A stretch of 64,000 bases of DNA from Larix kaempferi (taxonomy: Eukaryota > Streptophyta > Pinopsida > Pinales > Pinaceae), in NCBI GenBank assembly GCA_027924585.1, contig BSBM01001138.1, positions 7,178,001-7,242,000 on the forward strand, written 5' to 3'. Position numbers and translations under genes: made by a program. The notes beneath the pieces are model-generated. The model had not been told where the DNA came from and did not search any database. It saw nothing but the letters and a program-made list of their open reading frames with translations. Shown in pieces: positions 11,871 to 22,180 of the stretch. Position 1 is the stretch's first letter, and each line of letters starts with the position of its first letter.

Positions 11871-12105
11871 GAAATGAAGCCAATTGAACTTTAATCCTTC
11901 TAAGCTCAGAGTCCTTGTTCCTTCTTCGTTTCTCTACCCAAGTGATAGTATGCGCTTTGATCCTTTTAAGATTATTGAGGAACAGTACTGCAACATATTC
12001 TTGATTGTATGCAACATAGGGAATGCATAAATTGTTTACCATCTGCATCTATCCTTCATATTCCAACCAAGTGGCATTAAACTTGAAGGGACAAGGTTGT
12101 TTATC

Positions 12106-12815
12106 CTAATCATCCTTTAATTCCCAAAAAATGGGGAGATGATCCAATTCTCCACCTTCATTGAACCATTGCTTTATGCTGGGATCCATATGTAAAGCAC
12201 CTTCATTGACAAGAAACCTTACCATCCTTTTAGCAATCTTGTTTATTCTTGACCACATCTTTCTCCAAGTCGTCTTAAGAGAGGTAGGTGGGAGATCAAA
12301 AAGAGATACTTCATCAAGTCTTTTGATAAAATAATTTGATAAAGGAGCTTTAATAGAATTGCAACCCCATGTATCTGATTCCCCTATGGAGAAGTTCATA
12401 TCTCCTCCTAAAATGAATCTATCCACATTATGAAATCCAAAATTGAAAATCCTCTCCCAATAAGCCATCTTATGAATGTGTGGGCCATAAATATTAAGTA
12501 GAGTAAAGGCCTGACCAAATTATCTAGAAAAAAACACTATGCCTATACCTGTGAATACACCCAATTGTTAGTGCATAGATAAGATCTGGTGAGCCATCCA
12601 GTAATAATTCCCCTAGATCTTTTGATTGCATCAAAAAAAATAAAATCCAAACCAGGCAGAGTGGACCTCAAGTCTTCCATAATTGAATCACCACTAGCAA
12701 TATTTTCTCATAACATAAGCACATCATGATGACGTAAAGATAGCAACCTTTTCAGAGCAAGCTTCTTGGAGGGGTTCCCCAACCCTTGACAATTAAGAGA
12801 CATCACAAGCATTAT
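12106..12815 (-). pseudogene. LINE A ORF2 apurinic-type endonuclease, broken
   Basis: The N-terminus, reading MLVMSLNCQGLGNPSKK and LALKRLLSLRHHDVLML, starts near 12812, and the conserved QE that would follow is interrupted by a stop. The C-terminal half is open at 12106-12468 with ILGGDMNFS (the GDxN catalytic box) and LDHLPI, where SDH is expected. This domain nicks target DNA to prime reverse transcription. It is split by frameshifts between 12468 and 12600. Confidence 0.8.
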
Positions 12816-13797
12816 GTAAATTTTAGATAGGGAGAACATGCTCTAAGTGTTCCTTTCAAGGTCGATTGTCTTCTTTCTTTAACATCCAAGGAAAACTATT
12901 ACCTACCAAAAGCCATAATGTAATTATGTCCCCGTAATCTTGAAGTAACCATCGATGAAGCTGATAGATACCACCCCTGGAACCCAAACCCAAACAATAT
13001 CTACATGAATACCTCAGCCTAATTGGGTAATGGGAAGGTCTTAACCCTATGACTACTAAACAATATGCATCAATAGGATCCTTTAGTGGCATAATATCTT
13101 AAAGATATGCACTCAAAATCGATAAGACATCCCCAGAAGGATCCATAGCCTTTGACTCCAACACCTTTCATAGAAAAATTCCAGAGGGATATAAAACATC
13201 CTTCATGTGACTTCCCCCCACACTTCCATCTTCCCATCCACCATAAGTCCAAAAATTAAGGATACATTAAGTGGAGAAGACATCCCTCCACACCCTTTAT
13301 GGCCAAACTCTCTAGGGAGAAGCAACGGTTTTGTCACCTTCTCTTCTAGATGAAAACACGAAGAGGACGGGGAGGGATCATATACTACATCCAGATCAAT
13401 TAGGGGTGGTATCTGAGATTACACGAAGTCCTCCCACTCATCGTGACCTAAAATAGTCTCCTTGGTCCTTATGACATCCTTAGGAGGAAATGGGGAGACC
13501 TGTGACCCATCAATACATCGAGGAAAAGAAAAACTCTATTAAAGGAAGAGAGTTGATACATTATTCACCTAAGGAAAAGGGGGTGCACGAGGATAAAAGC
13601 ATCAGTTAGGCCCACAAGGAATAGGGTGGGAAAGTATCCTTTGCTCAAGGACAAGAGAGAACGTGTGACCACATTGTTCCAAAGACATCTGAGACCCGCA
13701 CGAAAGATTGTCAATGGGAGAGATATGGGTTAATGAAAGTGGAACCCTAACAAAGAAGAGAAAGAACACTACTAAAGTTAGCATAAGCATCCATTTG

Positions 13798-13802
13798 GGG
13801 AT
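13798..13802. repeat. Target-site duplication (left), GGGAT
   Basis: GGGAT immediately precedes the 5' LTR at 13803 and the same five bases follow the 3' LTR at 17128-17132. A 5-bp duplication is typical of LTR retrotransposon integrase. Confidence 0.9.
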
Positions 13803-14040
13803 TGTTGAGGGGGCTGATAGGTATTTCCTAAAGTCATCATATATTATAATGTATTAAAGGATATGATTAGATAACCTTAATAAATGAACAGTTGGAGCGG
13901 GTGCAACCGCTCCAACCTCTCTCTTCATGTATAAGTATACCATCTATTGAACGAATACAACGGTTAAGCGCTTGGCCCAATATGTGCTCTTTCTTGATGG
14001 TTAATGTGTGTATAATACTTTTGTTTTCTTGAATACAACA
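13803..14040 (+). repeat. 5' LTR of the 3.3-kb non-autonomous element
   Basis: 238 bp, TGTTGA...ACAACA termini. Contains a perfect 10-bp inverted repeat GTTGGAGCGG / CCGCTCCAAC (13891-13900 and 13907-13916, 6-nt loop) that is half-deleted in the other LTR. A TATA-like TATAAGTATA lies near 13930. Confidence 0.9.
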
Positions 14041-14041
14041 C

Positions 14042-14059
14042 TGGCATCGTTGCCTCTCC
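14042..14059 (+). promoter_or_regulatory. Primer-binding site of the 3.3-kb element
   Basis: TGGCATCGTTGCC begins one base after the LTR. It differs at two positions from the TGGCGCCGTTGCC start of the plant tRNA-Asp-type PBS as I recall it; the tRNA assignment is inference. Confidence 0.65.
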
Positions 14060-14095
14060 CATCCGGTTTGGGTGACAGCAGCAACGGATGGGAGA
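14055..14095 (+). other. Leader hairpin just after the PBS
   Basis: Arms TCTCCCATCCG (14055-14065) and CGGATGGGAGA (14085-14095) are perfect reverse complements, 11 bp with a 19-nt loop. Overlapping the PBS end, it would be in the element RNA leader. The position resembles dimerisation/packaging hairpins of retroelements (inference). Confidence 0.6.
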
Positions 14096-16894
14096 TGTTC
14101 AAACTTACAAGAGAATGTGAGATGCTTCTGCAAGATACCTACAAGAAATGTTAAAGATTGATCAGCGTGAAGGTGGGTTGAACCTGAACAAGAAACCTGC
14201 AATAAGAACGAGACGCTTAGATGCTGATTTGGATGCATGATCTTTGGGAAGAGTCTGTCTACACACACAAAAGCCATCATGACTACTGAAGGTTCTAACA
14301 GTCGATTCTTGAAAAAGCTCCCGGTGATAAATAGGAAAGACAGTATCTGCGATCTTATGTGATAGCTAACCACGAAATTACCATGACAGGCATCGAACGG
14401 TCGACAGAAAGATATGTAGCAACCACCATATATATATAGTTTATCTCCCAGGTATTGTTTTCCCTGACTCGTTGAAACTCAATCATATTTTCGTTATGCT
14501 GGTCTGGTTGAACCTAAAACAAAAGCATCACCATGGAACGTTGTTCACGGATGACCTACTCTGCGTCGACTTGATGCTTCTTGATTTATTGAATCGCTCA
14601 AGAGTCAAAGCCTATTGTGTTGAAATCTTAAAGTCCGCTCAAACAAAGATGGTGGTTCGAACCAGAAAAGACCGTGAGGAATGAACATCAACATCAGTAC
14701 TTGTGGATGCTCTTAAAATCTGCATGCGCTCAAGAAAGAAAAAAAAGATATAACGAAGTCGGCTGCTAGAAATGATTGTTTTGTCTGCCATCAAGAAGAT
14801 ATAACGAAGTTCGCTGAGCAATGTAACTGGTGAATCTGTGCAAGTAACCCATCCAAGTTTCGAGTTACCTGCTTTAAGCCACAACAGGTGTAGTCAGCCA
14901 CAGTAGCCTCAGCGACCAGTATTAATCGATTGCAACTTATTCAAGTCAGCATCAAATCTGCCAAACTGTCGATTCACAACGTTTCACCACGATAAAGTTT
15001 CATTCTGAATTGTGAGGTCAACGGTGGAAGATTATAGACTACTCGTATGTCGCTCATAAATGAAAGGCATTGATAAAGAAAGCTTCTGCAAATCTTGTTG
15101 TGATGAAAGGAAAATTTTGAAACTGATATTGCTAATCTAGTGATCTGTTAAAGGACATGGTTGATTTCCTAGAAAGACTACCTAACAGAATAGTTCCAAA
15201 TACAAAGAAAATGATCAATGATTTATCCTTTGTCTGCACAGACATCAATATCCACGATGGTGAGCAGTCCTTGGGTAATCCATCATCATTTGGCATTCAA
15301 GCATATAGCTGATGCGATGATTGAAGAATAGTCGACAAGAAAGTATTGTCGCCATTGAATTCCGTGGAGCGTCCATTGACTAGCGACCAGTGATTGAGTG
15401 CCGACCAGGATGGTATTCTTTCATGGTGATTATGTTGATAAGTCCAATGCTTATGTCAACTATGGAAGTTGACCAGCATTCGAATTGACTAAGAGTGCCT
15501 CATTTGAGAAAAAAAATACCGACCACCAACTCTCATCATTTGCATCTTCAGACCAACAGTTATTTGACTAAGTATTCTCTGCGACCACCCAAGAAGAACG
15601 AGTAAATGAGGAATTATAGTTATATGTTGCCTATTAATGAGCACATGTTTGAGTAGTCGGTGATAGTGTTAGTTCAAAATATGTTGCTAATGTCATTTTC
15701 AAGTTGATGGCGCTATAATTCATGTTTGCTCGATGTCATTCTGGTCAATTTATTTTGGGAAAAGTGTTGTCGACGTCTTCTTTTGGTTGACTTCTAAATA
15801 CCGTCGATGATGAAAACATAAGGTTCATGTAATATGTCCTTAATTTTGGATGATTGGTGGATCCCTTAAAAATTGGTCGACTCTTAATATGTGGTCAATA
15901 TTGTATTTTTTGGTCGGCATGACAATGTATGGTCGCCCTTATAATAAAGTCGATGTCCATGTTGACTCATTCGAGTCGAGGTCAACTATTCGTTATGTAT
16001 AGTTGGGTCTTTGAAAACTAGTCGAGATCGACTCCCTTTAATGTGTCCGACTAAATGTTTGGTCGGTATTGTAAAAATATGGTCGATGGCCTATTGGTCG
16101 ATATTATGTTCGATGGTCAAAGTATGGTCAAAGTTGTAAAATTGTATAAAGGGTTGTTCAAGTCTATTGAACCATGTATATTCATAAAGTTGTAAATCAA
16201 GTCGGTCTCTTGCTGACCATGGTTAGTTGAGTCGAGTCGAGTCAAGTCAGTCGGCCACAACCAATATCCCACAGTAGGTATCAACCACAAGCAGTGAAAA
16301 CTTTACAAACTTACAGGAAGCCCCACGACAGATGAAGTCTACGAAGACCATGTATTCAAGCAGAAGTCACCTTACAACACATAGAAGAAGAACTTAAATA
16401 CTAGATGCTGACATAAGAACAGTCGAATTGAAGAACCCCCCGGTGTTGCATTGCAAATATGTTCCTAGATTGTGACCTCAGAAAGCCAAAAGACAGAGAA
16501 ATGGCATAGAAAGTCAAAGAGCCAAAAGGCCCCGCATGCCTGAACCGATGGAGATGCCGACCAAATGGATATGCCTGGGTCGATGGAAATGTCGGTCAGA
16601 TAAGCCAGGGTGAGGCTTTAAACCAAGAGAGCTAGTTGCGGTAGAGCATAGTCGACCACCGCTGTGAGAGGGTAAGACTTTGATGGACTACTGCCAGATT
16701 GAAGATGGACACTGAAGAGTAACCAGTCACCGTAGAGCCTTGTATACGTGCGTTTTCCTATCAAGCTGGCGGCTGTTGCAACTGAGCACCTATGCAGAAC
16801 GGTATGCATGGTTGATGCACAGTGAGGACTACTTCAGCAGTAGCATAAATCTAGGATGTTGATACATCTTTCTTCGGGACGAAGAAAGGCTTTG
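14096..16894 (+). other. Non-coding interior of the 3.3-kb element
   Basis: No protein domain recognised. From about 15330 to 16270 the sequence is unusually rich in GTCGA, GGTCGR and GACCA words, including a short GTCGA-GTCGA-GTCAA run near 16230. Whether this is a decayed tandem array or structured RNA cannot be told by eye. Confidence 0.6.
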
Positions 16895-16908
16895 TTGGTG
16901 GGGGAGAT
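16895..16908 (+). promoter_or_regulatory. Polypurine tract of the 3.3-kb element
   Basis: GGTGGGGGAGA directly before the 3' LTR start TGTTGAGG. Confidence 0.75.
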
Positions 16909-17127
16909 GTTGAGGGGGATGATAGGCCTTTCCTAAAGTCATCATATATTATAATGTATTAAAGGATATGATTAGATAACCTTAACAAATGAAACCGCTC
17001 TAGCCTCTCTCTTCATGTATAAGTATACCATCTATTGAATGAATACAACGGTTAAGTGCTTTCCCAATATGTGCTCTTTCTTGATGGTTAATGTGTGTAT
17101 AATACTTCTGTCTGCTTGAATACAACA
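16909..17127 (+). repeat. 3' LTR of the 3.3-kb non-autonomous element
   Basis: 219 bp, same ends as the left LTR. Lacks one arm and the loop of the 10-bp palindrome present in the left copy. Confidence 0.9.
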
Positions 17128-17132
17128 GGGAT
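17128..17132. repeat. Target-site duplication (right), GGGAT
   Basis: Matches 13798-13802 exactly. Confidence 0.9.
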
Positions 17133-17255
17133 AAAAATCCTTTCCACGATTCAAACAAAAGCTACAAGGTCCAAGACTTTGCACCCCAAGGGTTTTAATC
17201 CATCTGAAGCCACAAGGGAAAATATATATTTCAAGACAGGAGACTTAGAAATAAA

Positions 17256-18056
17256 TTAGAAAGTAGATAGGTCCATCTTAAGTTCACGAAGAATAACATC
17301 AGTAAGAGTAACCATGTTCCTGCCCGTTGAAATCGAAGCCGAGGAAACAATGGAAGGTGGCTCCATAACAGATAAAATTTCCTTCAAAGAAGTAACCTTG
17401 TCAACTGCAAGTATTGTGAGAGAGATACTAAGATTCACCTACCCTATTTGATATTGTGTGATCCCTTCCTCCCCAGATTCATGTTCATATAGAGACAAAA
17501 CCCCCTTTTGATTAGGGTCATCCAATGAGACCGCAAGTGACTTGTCCCCAACAACTATAAGAGACTGCTTCTTCAAAGTTCCCAGTGACGCACAATCCCT
17601 AGCTATCTTGCTCTGCCAGACCTTTTTGGTAAAGGGAAGTGTGCAATCACGAACAAGATGGCCATATAAATGGCATTTGTTACATCAGAAAGGTATTCCA
17701 ATGTAATCCAAGGTCTGAGAGTGAGAAAAAATACCTTTCAAGATGACTATTTTCTCTAGGATCCCTTCCCGCAAGTTAAGTTCCACCATGATTTGTACGA
17801 CTATCATAACTCGTGAGTCCATAAAGTTATAATCCACCCAGAGAAAAAAACCCTAAGGCCGAACCAATCATTGTGAAAATTTCCTTGGTCTAGAGCTCCA
17901 ACGAAAGTCTCTAGGAAGTTTGACCCATATAAGATGGATATAATTCTTCTCTTTGCAGGCATCAAAAGATGGCACCCATGTTTTAAGCTTAATGGAAACC
18001 TTGTCCCATAAACATATGCCACCAAGCAGCTTCCGCACATCCTCGGGGTTCCTCAA
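17256..18056 (-). pseudogene. LINE A ORF1 (nucleic-acid binding, CCHC knuckle)
   Basis: Two overlapping frames at 17804-18056 show the W-P-F-D style segment KLKTWVPSFDACKEK of the ORF1 N-terminal domain common in plant LINEs. Near 17600-17690 the minus strand reads CNKCHLYGHLVRDC, a perfect CX2CX4HX4C zinc knuckle, followed by TLPFTKKVW. ORF1 proteins coat the element RNA. The remaining ORF1-ORF2 spacer continues beyond the inserted LTR element, from 13797 to about 12830. Confidence 0.65.
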
Positions 18057-18238
18057 AATGACCTATCATGTATTATGTATACACTATAATAAATAAATAA
18101 ATGTACTACGTAATGATATTTAAGATTAACAAACGTAAGTAGAGATTCATCCATGTACATAACATCATATCGCTTATCATATTAAAGATTATGATAAACT
18201 TATGGTTATTCTTTAATAAATTTGTCATCACCTTTTCC

Positions 18239-18286
18239 TTTAAAAGATTTAATGAGATGATCCTTTAAAAGATTTAATGAGATGAA
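18239..18286. repeat. Tandem duplication, about 24 bp x2
   Basis: TAAAAGATTTAATGAGATGA occurs twice in direct succession. Confidence 0.8.
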
Positions 18287-18330
18287 TGCTCAAATTAGAG
18301 TGGTTTCTAAAACTTAAATAAATAATATTT

Positions 18331-18442
18331 CTTGGCCTTTACTTTATGATTGGCAATTATCTATAATATTTCTTGGATTTTACTTTATAGTACAGCAATT
18401 ATCTATAATATCTTGGCTTTTACTTTATAATCGGCAACTATC
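18331..18442. repeat. Tandem repeat, about 40 bp, three units, last one interrupted
   Basis: Units start CTTGG at 18331, 18372 and 18412. Each has a TTTTACTTTAT-like centre and a GGCAATTATCTATAATAT-like end. The third stops at GGCAACTATC, where LINE B is inserted. Confidence 0.8.
18433..18442. repeat. Target-site duplication of LINE B (left)
   Basis: GGCAACTATC, repeated exactly at 19758-19767. The length and the poly(T) next to it fit LINE target-primed integration. Confidence 0.8.
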
Positions 18443-19757
18443 CTTTTTTTCCTTCAAAAAAAAACGTAATTTTATTATAATTTTTTTTTTACATTTTGCA
18501 TCATACATGTCTGCCATGTATTTCAAAACAACAGACCCTCAGGCCAGACCAAAAAATGTTCCCCCAAAAAACTATCAACTAATATAAACAGCGTGTGACA
18601 TTGTATCAATCGATTTTGCATGAAGTTCAAAAAGTTATACATCAAACCAGCACTAATATATTCTTGTAACTAGTACCAAATCTATATAGCATAGAACCAT
18701 TATCCCAAGATGACATCATAAGATTATGAGAGTTGTTGATTCTGAGGAGGGTCCAATCCCTCAATGGAAGGTTGGTGATAGTACTCAAAAAAGGTTTTGT
18801 TCTGATGTTCTGATATATTCCATTGTCCAAAGCTTAATTGAAGACTTTCTTTTGACAGCTTGTCTGCTTTCTCATTCTGCTCTCTGTAGACATTACGACA
18901 TATACAATGATCAAAGGCTTCCAATATGTGGTGCACTTCTTCAAGCAAGTAAATTAATAACATGTTGTGACATTTTTGAGCTTTGTTTACCCAATTGATA
19001 ACATTCATCGAATCACCATAAACCTAAAGGGTAGAGCATCATTTTTCTCTAGCAAACAGTAAAAGTAATTTATGAGCCATGAGTTCTGCATAATTTTTTG
19101 TCTCGACCCCCAACCCCATTTGGATCTTATAAAAGGAGTTTTCTGAGTGATAAAGAATAGCACCACCCCCACACATCGTATTTTGACCCTGTGAAGCCCC
19201 ATAAAAGAAATCCCACAGTTTAGATTTGTCCACATGTTCTTCTTGGATGATTCAGATAGCAGGAGCATCCTTTTCCTAAGGGAAAAGTGATAGAATATTG
19301 ATACTTTGCATTGCTATCAATTCTGGAATAGAGGGTTGGATTGATTCCTAGCAATCCATATGCCCCAACCAACAATAAGAGGGAGAGCTCTAATTTTCTT
19401 GAATCTAGCAATGGATATCTAGCTTTTCTAAGCAATCTCCACTATCTTACCAGGCCATACACAATCGATGCCCAAAATTTGACTGTAATCTTTCCATACT
19501 AGACAAGAGAAAGGGAAAGAAATGAATAGACGTGTCACTAATTCCTCATGAGAATGACATAAAGTACAACAACCCAAGCCTTCCAATTATCTATGCACCA
19601 TTCTGTCCCATGTAGGAATCTTGTTTTCAATCATGCACCACATAAATAGTTCGGAGATTTTTGGGGGCATTTTGATTTCCATATACCTTTCCACCACCAC
19701 TTTTGGTCTCTATTCTGTAATTCTATAATTAACTGCAAATATCCCATCTTTGGAATT
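18443..19757 (-). mobile_element. LINE B, 5'-truncated insertion
   Basis: Flanked by the 10-bp duplication GGCAACTATC. The low-coordinate end has T-runs (18444-18450 and about 18480-18492), which are the poly(A) tail on the minus strand. Minus-strand coding remnants are the zinc-binding region (about 19757-19450, PPKISELFMWCMI and CTLCHSHEEL) and then RNase H (19435-18640). Everything upstream is missing, the classic 5' truncation of LINEs. It is a separate insertion from LINE A, of a related but different subfamily. Confidence 0.85.
18640..19757 (-). pseudogene. LINE B ORF2 C-terminus (zf-RVT and RNase H)
   Basis: RNase H motifs are WDFFYGASQGQ (the usual FFDGASQG aspartate replaced by tyrosine), CGGGAILY, ETKNYAELMAHKLL with the glutamate, and the C-terminal REQNEKADKLSKESL with the N..AD motif. 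The frame shifts between 19005-19268, 19039-19233 and 18724-19008. It supplied RNase H to a LINE; now inactive. Confidence 0.8.
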
Positions 19758-20037
19758 GGCAACTATCTCTATGAATGTGGATGGAAAATATAGCTAAGAA
19801 GCATAGGACATATTAAAAAATAACATTTGTCATAAGTTAGCTAAGTCCTAAAGGAGAATTAAGGTTCTATTGGATGAAAAATATAGCATAAGAAGCATAA
19901 TAGGACATATAAAATATAACATTGGTCATAAATTATCGAAGTCCTAAAGCAAAAATAAGGTCCCAGAGGAGAAATAATGTGTGATTAGCATTTTGTTGTC
20001 TAGAGGAGAAATAATGTGTGAATGGCATTGCATTGTC
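19758..20037. repeat. Two adjacent tandem duplications after LINE B
   Basis: A unit of about 90 bp containing ATATAGC(A)TAAGAAGCATA, CATTTGTCATAA and GAAGTCCTAAAG-type words occurs twice (about 19784-19870 and 19877-19965). It is followed by a 37-bp unit starting AGAGGAGAAATAATGTGTGA at about 19964 and 20001. Confidence 0.75.
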
Positions 20038-20079
20038 CATGATACATCATCCACCATTCGTTCTTGGGGTTGCTTTCCT

Positions 20080-22180
20080 TATTACTAGTGAATTTGATCT
20101 AAGTTGGTATGCTCTAGTTCTTGCTCCTCCCCGAGTAACAAAAGATCCTGCTACACTGTGGCTCTCTCAAGGTTTTGAGTTAATAAAAATTGTTGGTCGT
20201 ATTGCTCGATATTCCTACTTTGCAATAAGTTCTAGGAATTCCTCAACAGTGTGAGTGTTTGTACAACACTAGGTACATAATGGTCTTTTAGGCAATGGGC
20301 ATTTTTGGGCAAGGTGTCTAATAGAATTGCAATTGTAACATCGGATTAGACCTATGCAACTTCCACCTTGTCCATATCCAAAGCCTCTTATATGTCCTTT
20401 GTTGCCTCCTCCTTTTGGGGGTTGGTTTGCTACTCGGTATACAAAGCGGTCCAATATTTCTGTTAATAAATCCAACGCTCTACATTTCTTAGTACTATGT
20501 ATAGTAGATCCACAAAATCCATAGTATACCATATTTGACACTGAGGAGTACTTCTCTAGAATTGGGTAGAGTTGCACAGGGTGGCCATATGCTTTAAAAA
20601 TATCACAATAATCATTTGGAGAACAACTTGGCGGGTCTAGATATGTTGTTCAACCTGTTGATTGAAAAGGGTTTTCTACAGATACTTCCGCAATAGTTGC
20701 ACTTGGTCCTCTGCCAAATGGTCCTCCCGGTGAAATCAATCCTCCCTGAATTCTAGGACATTCTGATGCATGATGACCCTCTTTCATACATCCTATACAC
20801 CAAACCTATGGTTGACTCAATTTTGGTATAGTCAGCTCTTGAAGTATTTCAATAAGTTTCACAAGCTTGTTATGTACTTGCGGAAATTCCCTGAAAGATG
20901 AGGAAGTCCCTACTATGGTAGCGTTTGGGTAATTAGCCATGGCTTCAATATTCATATAGCTTGTTCCAAGGAACTTCTGGGTGATCTCACCACCTATTGT
21001 GACATGGGAATCCTTTTCAAGGGTAATAGTCCTCGGATAAACCATTCCTTATGGTGGGAATCATGCATCGGAGATAAAATCTTAGCTAATACATCCCTGA
21101 AGCATTGTGTATAATTCCAAGCAGATTCTTCGGACAACTTCCTCAATCTCTCTTAGTTCAATGATGCCTTGTTGCTATGACTTGGGTTGTGATAATTCAT
21201 CTAGGAACAATTTCTTTATATCCAATAGATTCAGGGCTAGTGCATTTGGATCTTATCACTTGATCAACTTCATGTACCATTGTAAATCTCTTCTATGCAA
21301 CATTGTTTGAAACTTCACTAGTTTGGATGTCGTTATTGTCCCTATAGTGTTCCATATTACTTCACAAAGGAACCAATTTTGTTCCACATCAACTTCTCCT
21401 CATTTCCCCCAAAACTATGGACATTTTAGAGGTGGTACTACTTGTACTCCAGCCATTGTGGTAGTCGAAGATCCTACCAATACAAATCCTTGAGGTCTTG
21501 GTTGAGTTATGATATTATTGTTAGTATGTTGAGAACTACTACTACTTCCTCCTACTAACGAACTATTATGTAATCTATTTGTACTGCTACTCATCTGACT
21601 GTACCAAGGTAACTATTAAACAGAGTGTTGAGAGTGTGTTTCCAAATTATGTGAGGGCGCCTGGGGGTCAACCAAAGGTGTGCCACTTCTGTTTCTTCTA
21701 GTATCTACTTCCATGACAATGGTAGGTTCACTTTGTGGGGAACTACCATATTCCACAAGTACTTACAGTTCTGATTGTTCTACAGTTCATCCAGGGCTGG
21801 TTTAGGTGGTTGATCTGGCAATTTTCTACTTGAAAACTAAATTTTGCAGTCTTGTTTTTTTCTTGGGCCTTCTCCCCAGCTTCTTCTTACTGGGTCGTCT
21901 TGTACCTCTATTTCTCTTTCATTTATCCATGAGCTAGCCATTTTCTCTCTTCGCTTCATCTGGCGTAGCTCATTTTCACTTTCTTTATTTATTTCTCTGC
22001 TTTGCAACTCTCCTTCCAGTTGCGCACTTCATTTTTTTTCCTTTTTCATATGTTCTTTCCACCACTATTCACGTATTTTCAATCCTATTTTTGCTCGCTC
22101 ATCCCTTGCATCTTTACTAGATTCCCCCTCCATTGACTATAGTTTCTACCTTCCACAACATAGCAACATCACCTTGACCT
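20080..22180 (-). pseudogene. Gag-like polyprotein with four CCHC zinc knuckles
   Basis: N-terminal part is charged and Lys/Glu-rich (around 22180-21850), then Ser/Gln-rich, then a capsid-like stretch (LHRRDLQWYMKLI, NALALNLLDIKKLFLDEL). Knuckles on the minus strand: CIGCMKEGHHASEC (near 20790), YGFCGSTIHSTKKC (first Cys now Tyr, near 20520), CYNCNSIRHLAQKC (near 20310) and CT-stop-CCTNTHTVEEF (last Cys now Phe, near 20260). Then comes FVTRGGARTRA near 20140, a motif I associate with the gag-pol boundary of some plant gypsy elements. Gag binds and packages the RNA. Several stops; no ATG chosen. Confidence 0.65.

Larger units (their letters stand above)
13803..17127 (+). mobile_element. Complete non-autonomous LTR retrotransposon (LARD/TRIM-like), 3325 bp
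   Basis: Two direct repeats (13803-14040 and 16909-17127) both start TGTTGAGG and end ATACAACA. A PBS follows the left one, a purine tract precedes the right one, and GGGAT flanks both sides. The 2.87-kb interior has no gag, protease, RT or integrase similarity that I can see in any frame. The element must have been mobilised by another element's enzymes. It is inserted in the ORF1-ORF2 spacer of LINE A. By hand count the LTRs differ at roughly a dozen sites plus two indels over about 218 aligned bases. Confidence 0.9.
8640..18060 (-). mobile_element. LINE A (L1-type, two ORFs), split by a 3.3-kb LTR element
   Basis: Minus strand carries ORF1 with a CCHC knuckle (17256-18056), then ORF2: endonuclease (12815 down to 12106), RT (about 11870-10500), zinc-binding RVT segment (9803-9357) and C-terminal RNase H (9338-8670). 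This is the plant L1 order. The element is interrupted at 13803-17127 by an LTR element that duplicated GGGAT. Many frameshifts and stops; not autonomous. No clear poly(A) tail is seen at the low-coordinate end. Confidence 0.75.

Noticed and set aside
13867-14373. Minus-strand 168-codon frame in the non-autonomous element
   Set aside because: Covers LTR, PBS and leader in antisense; composition-driven and without motifs.
20018-20254. Plus-strand open frame of 78 codons
   Set aside because: It overlaps the minus-strand gag end (the VTRGGART region) and has no family signature; taken as a shadow of that coding strand.
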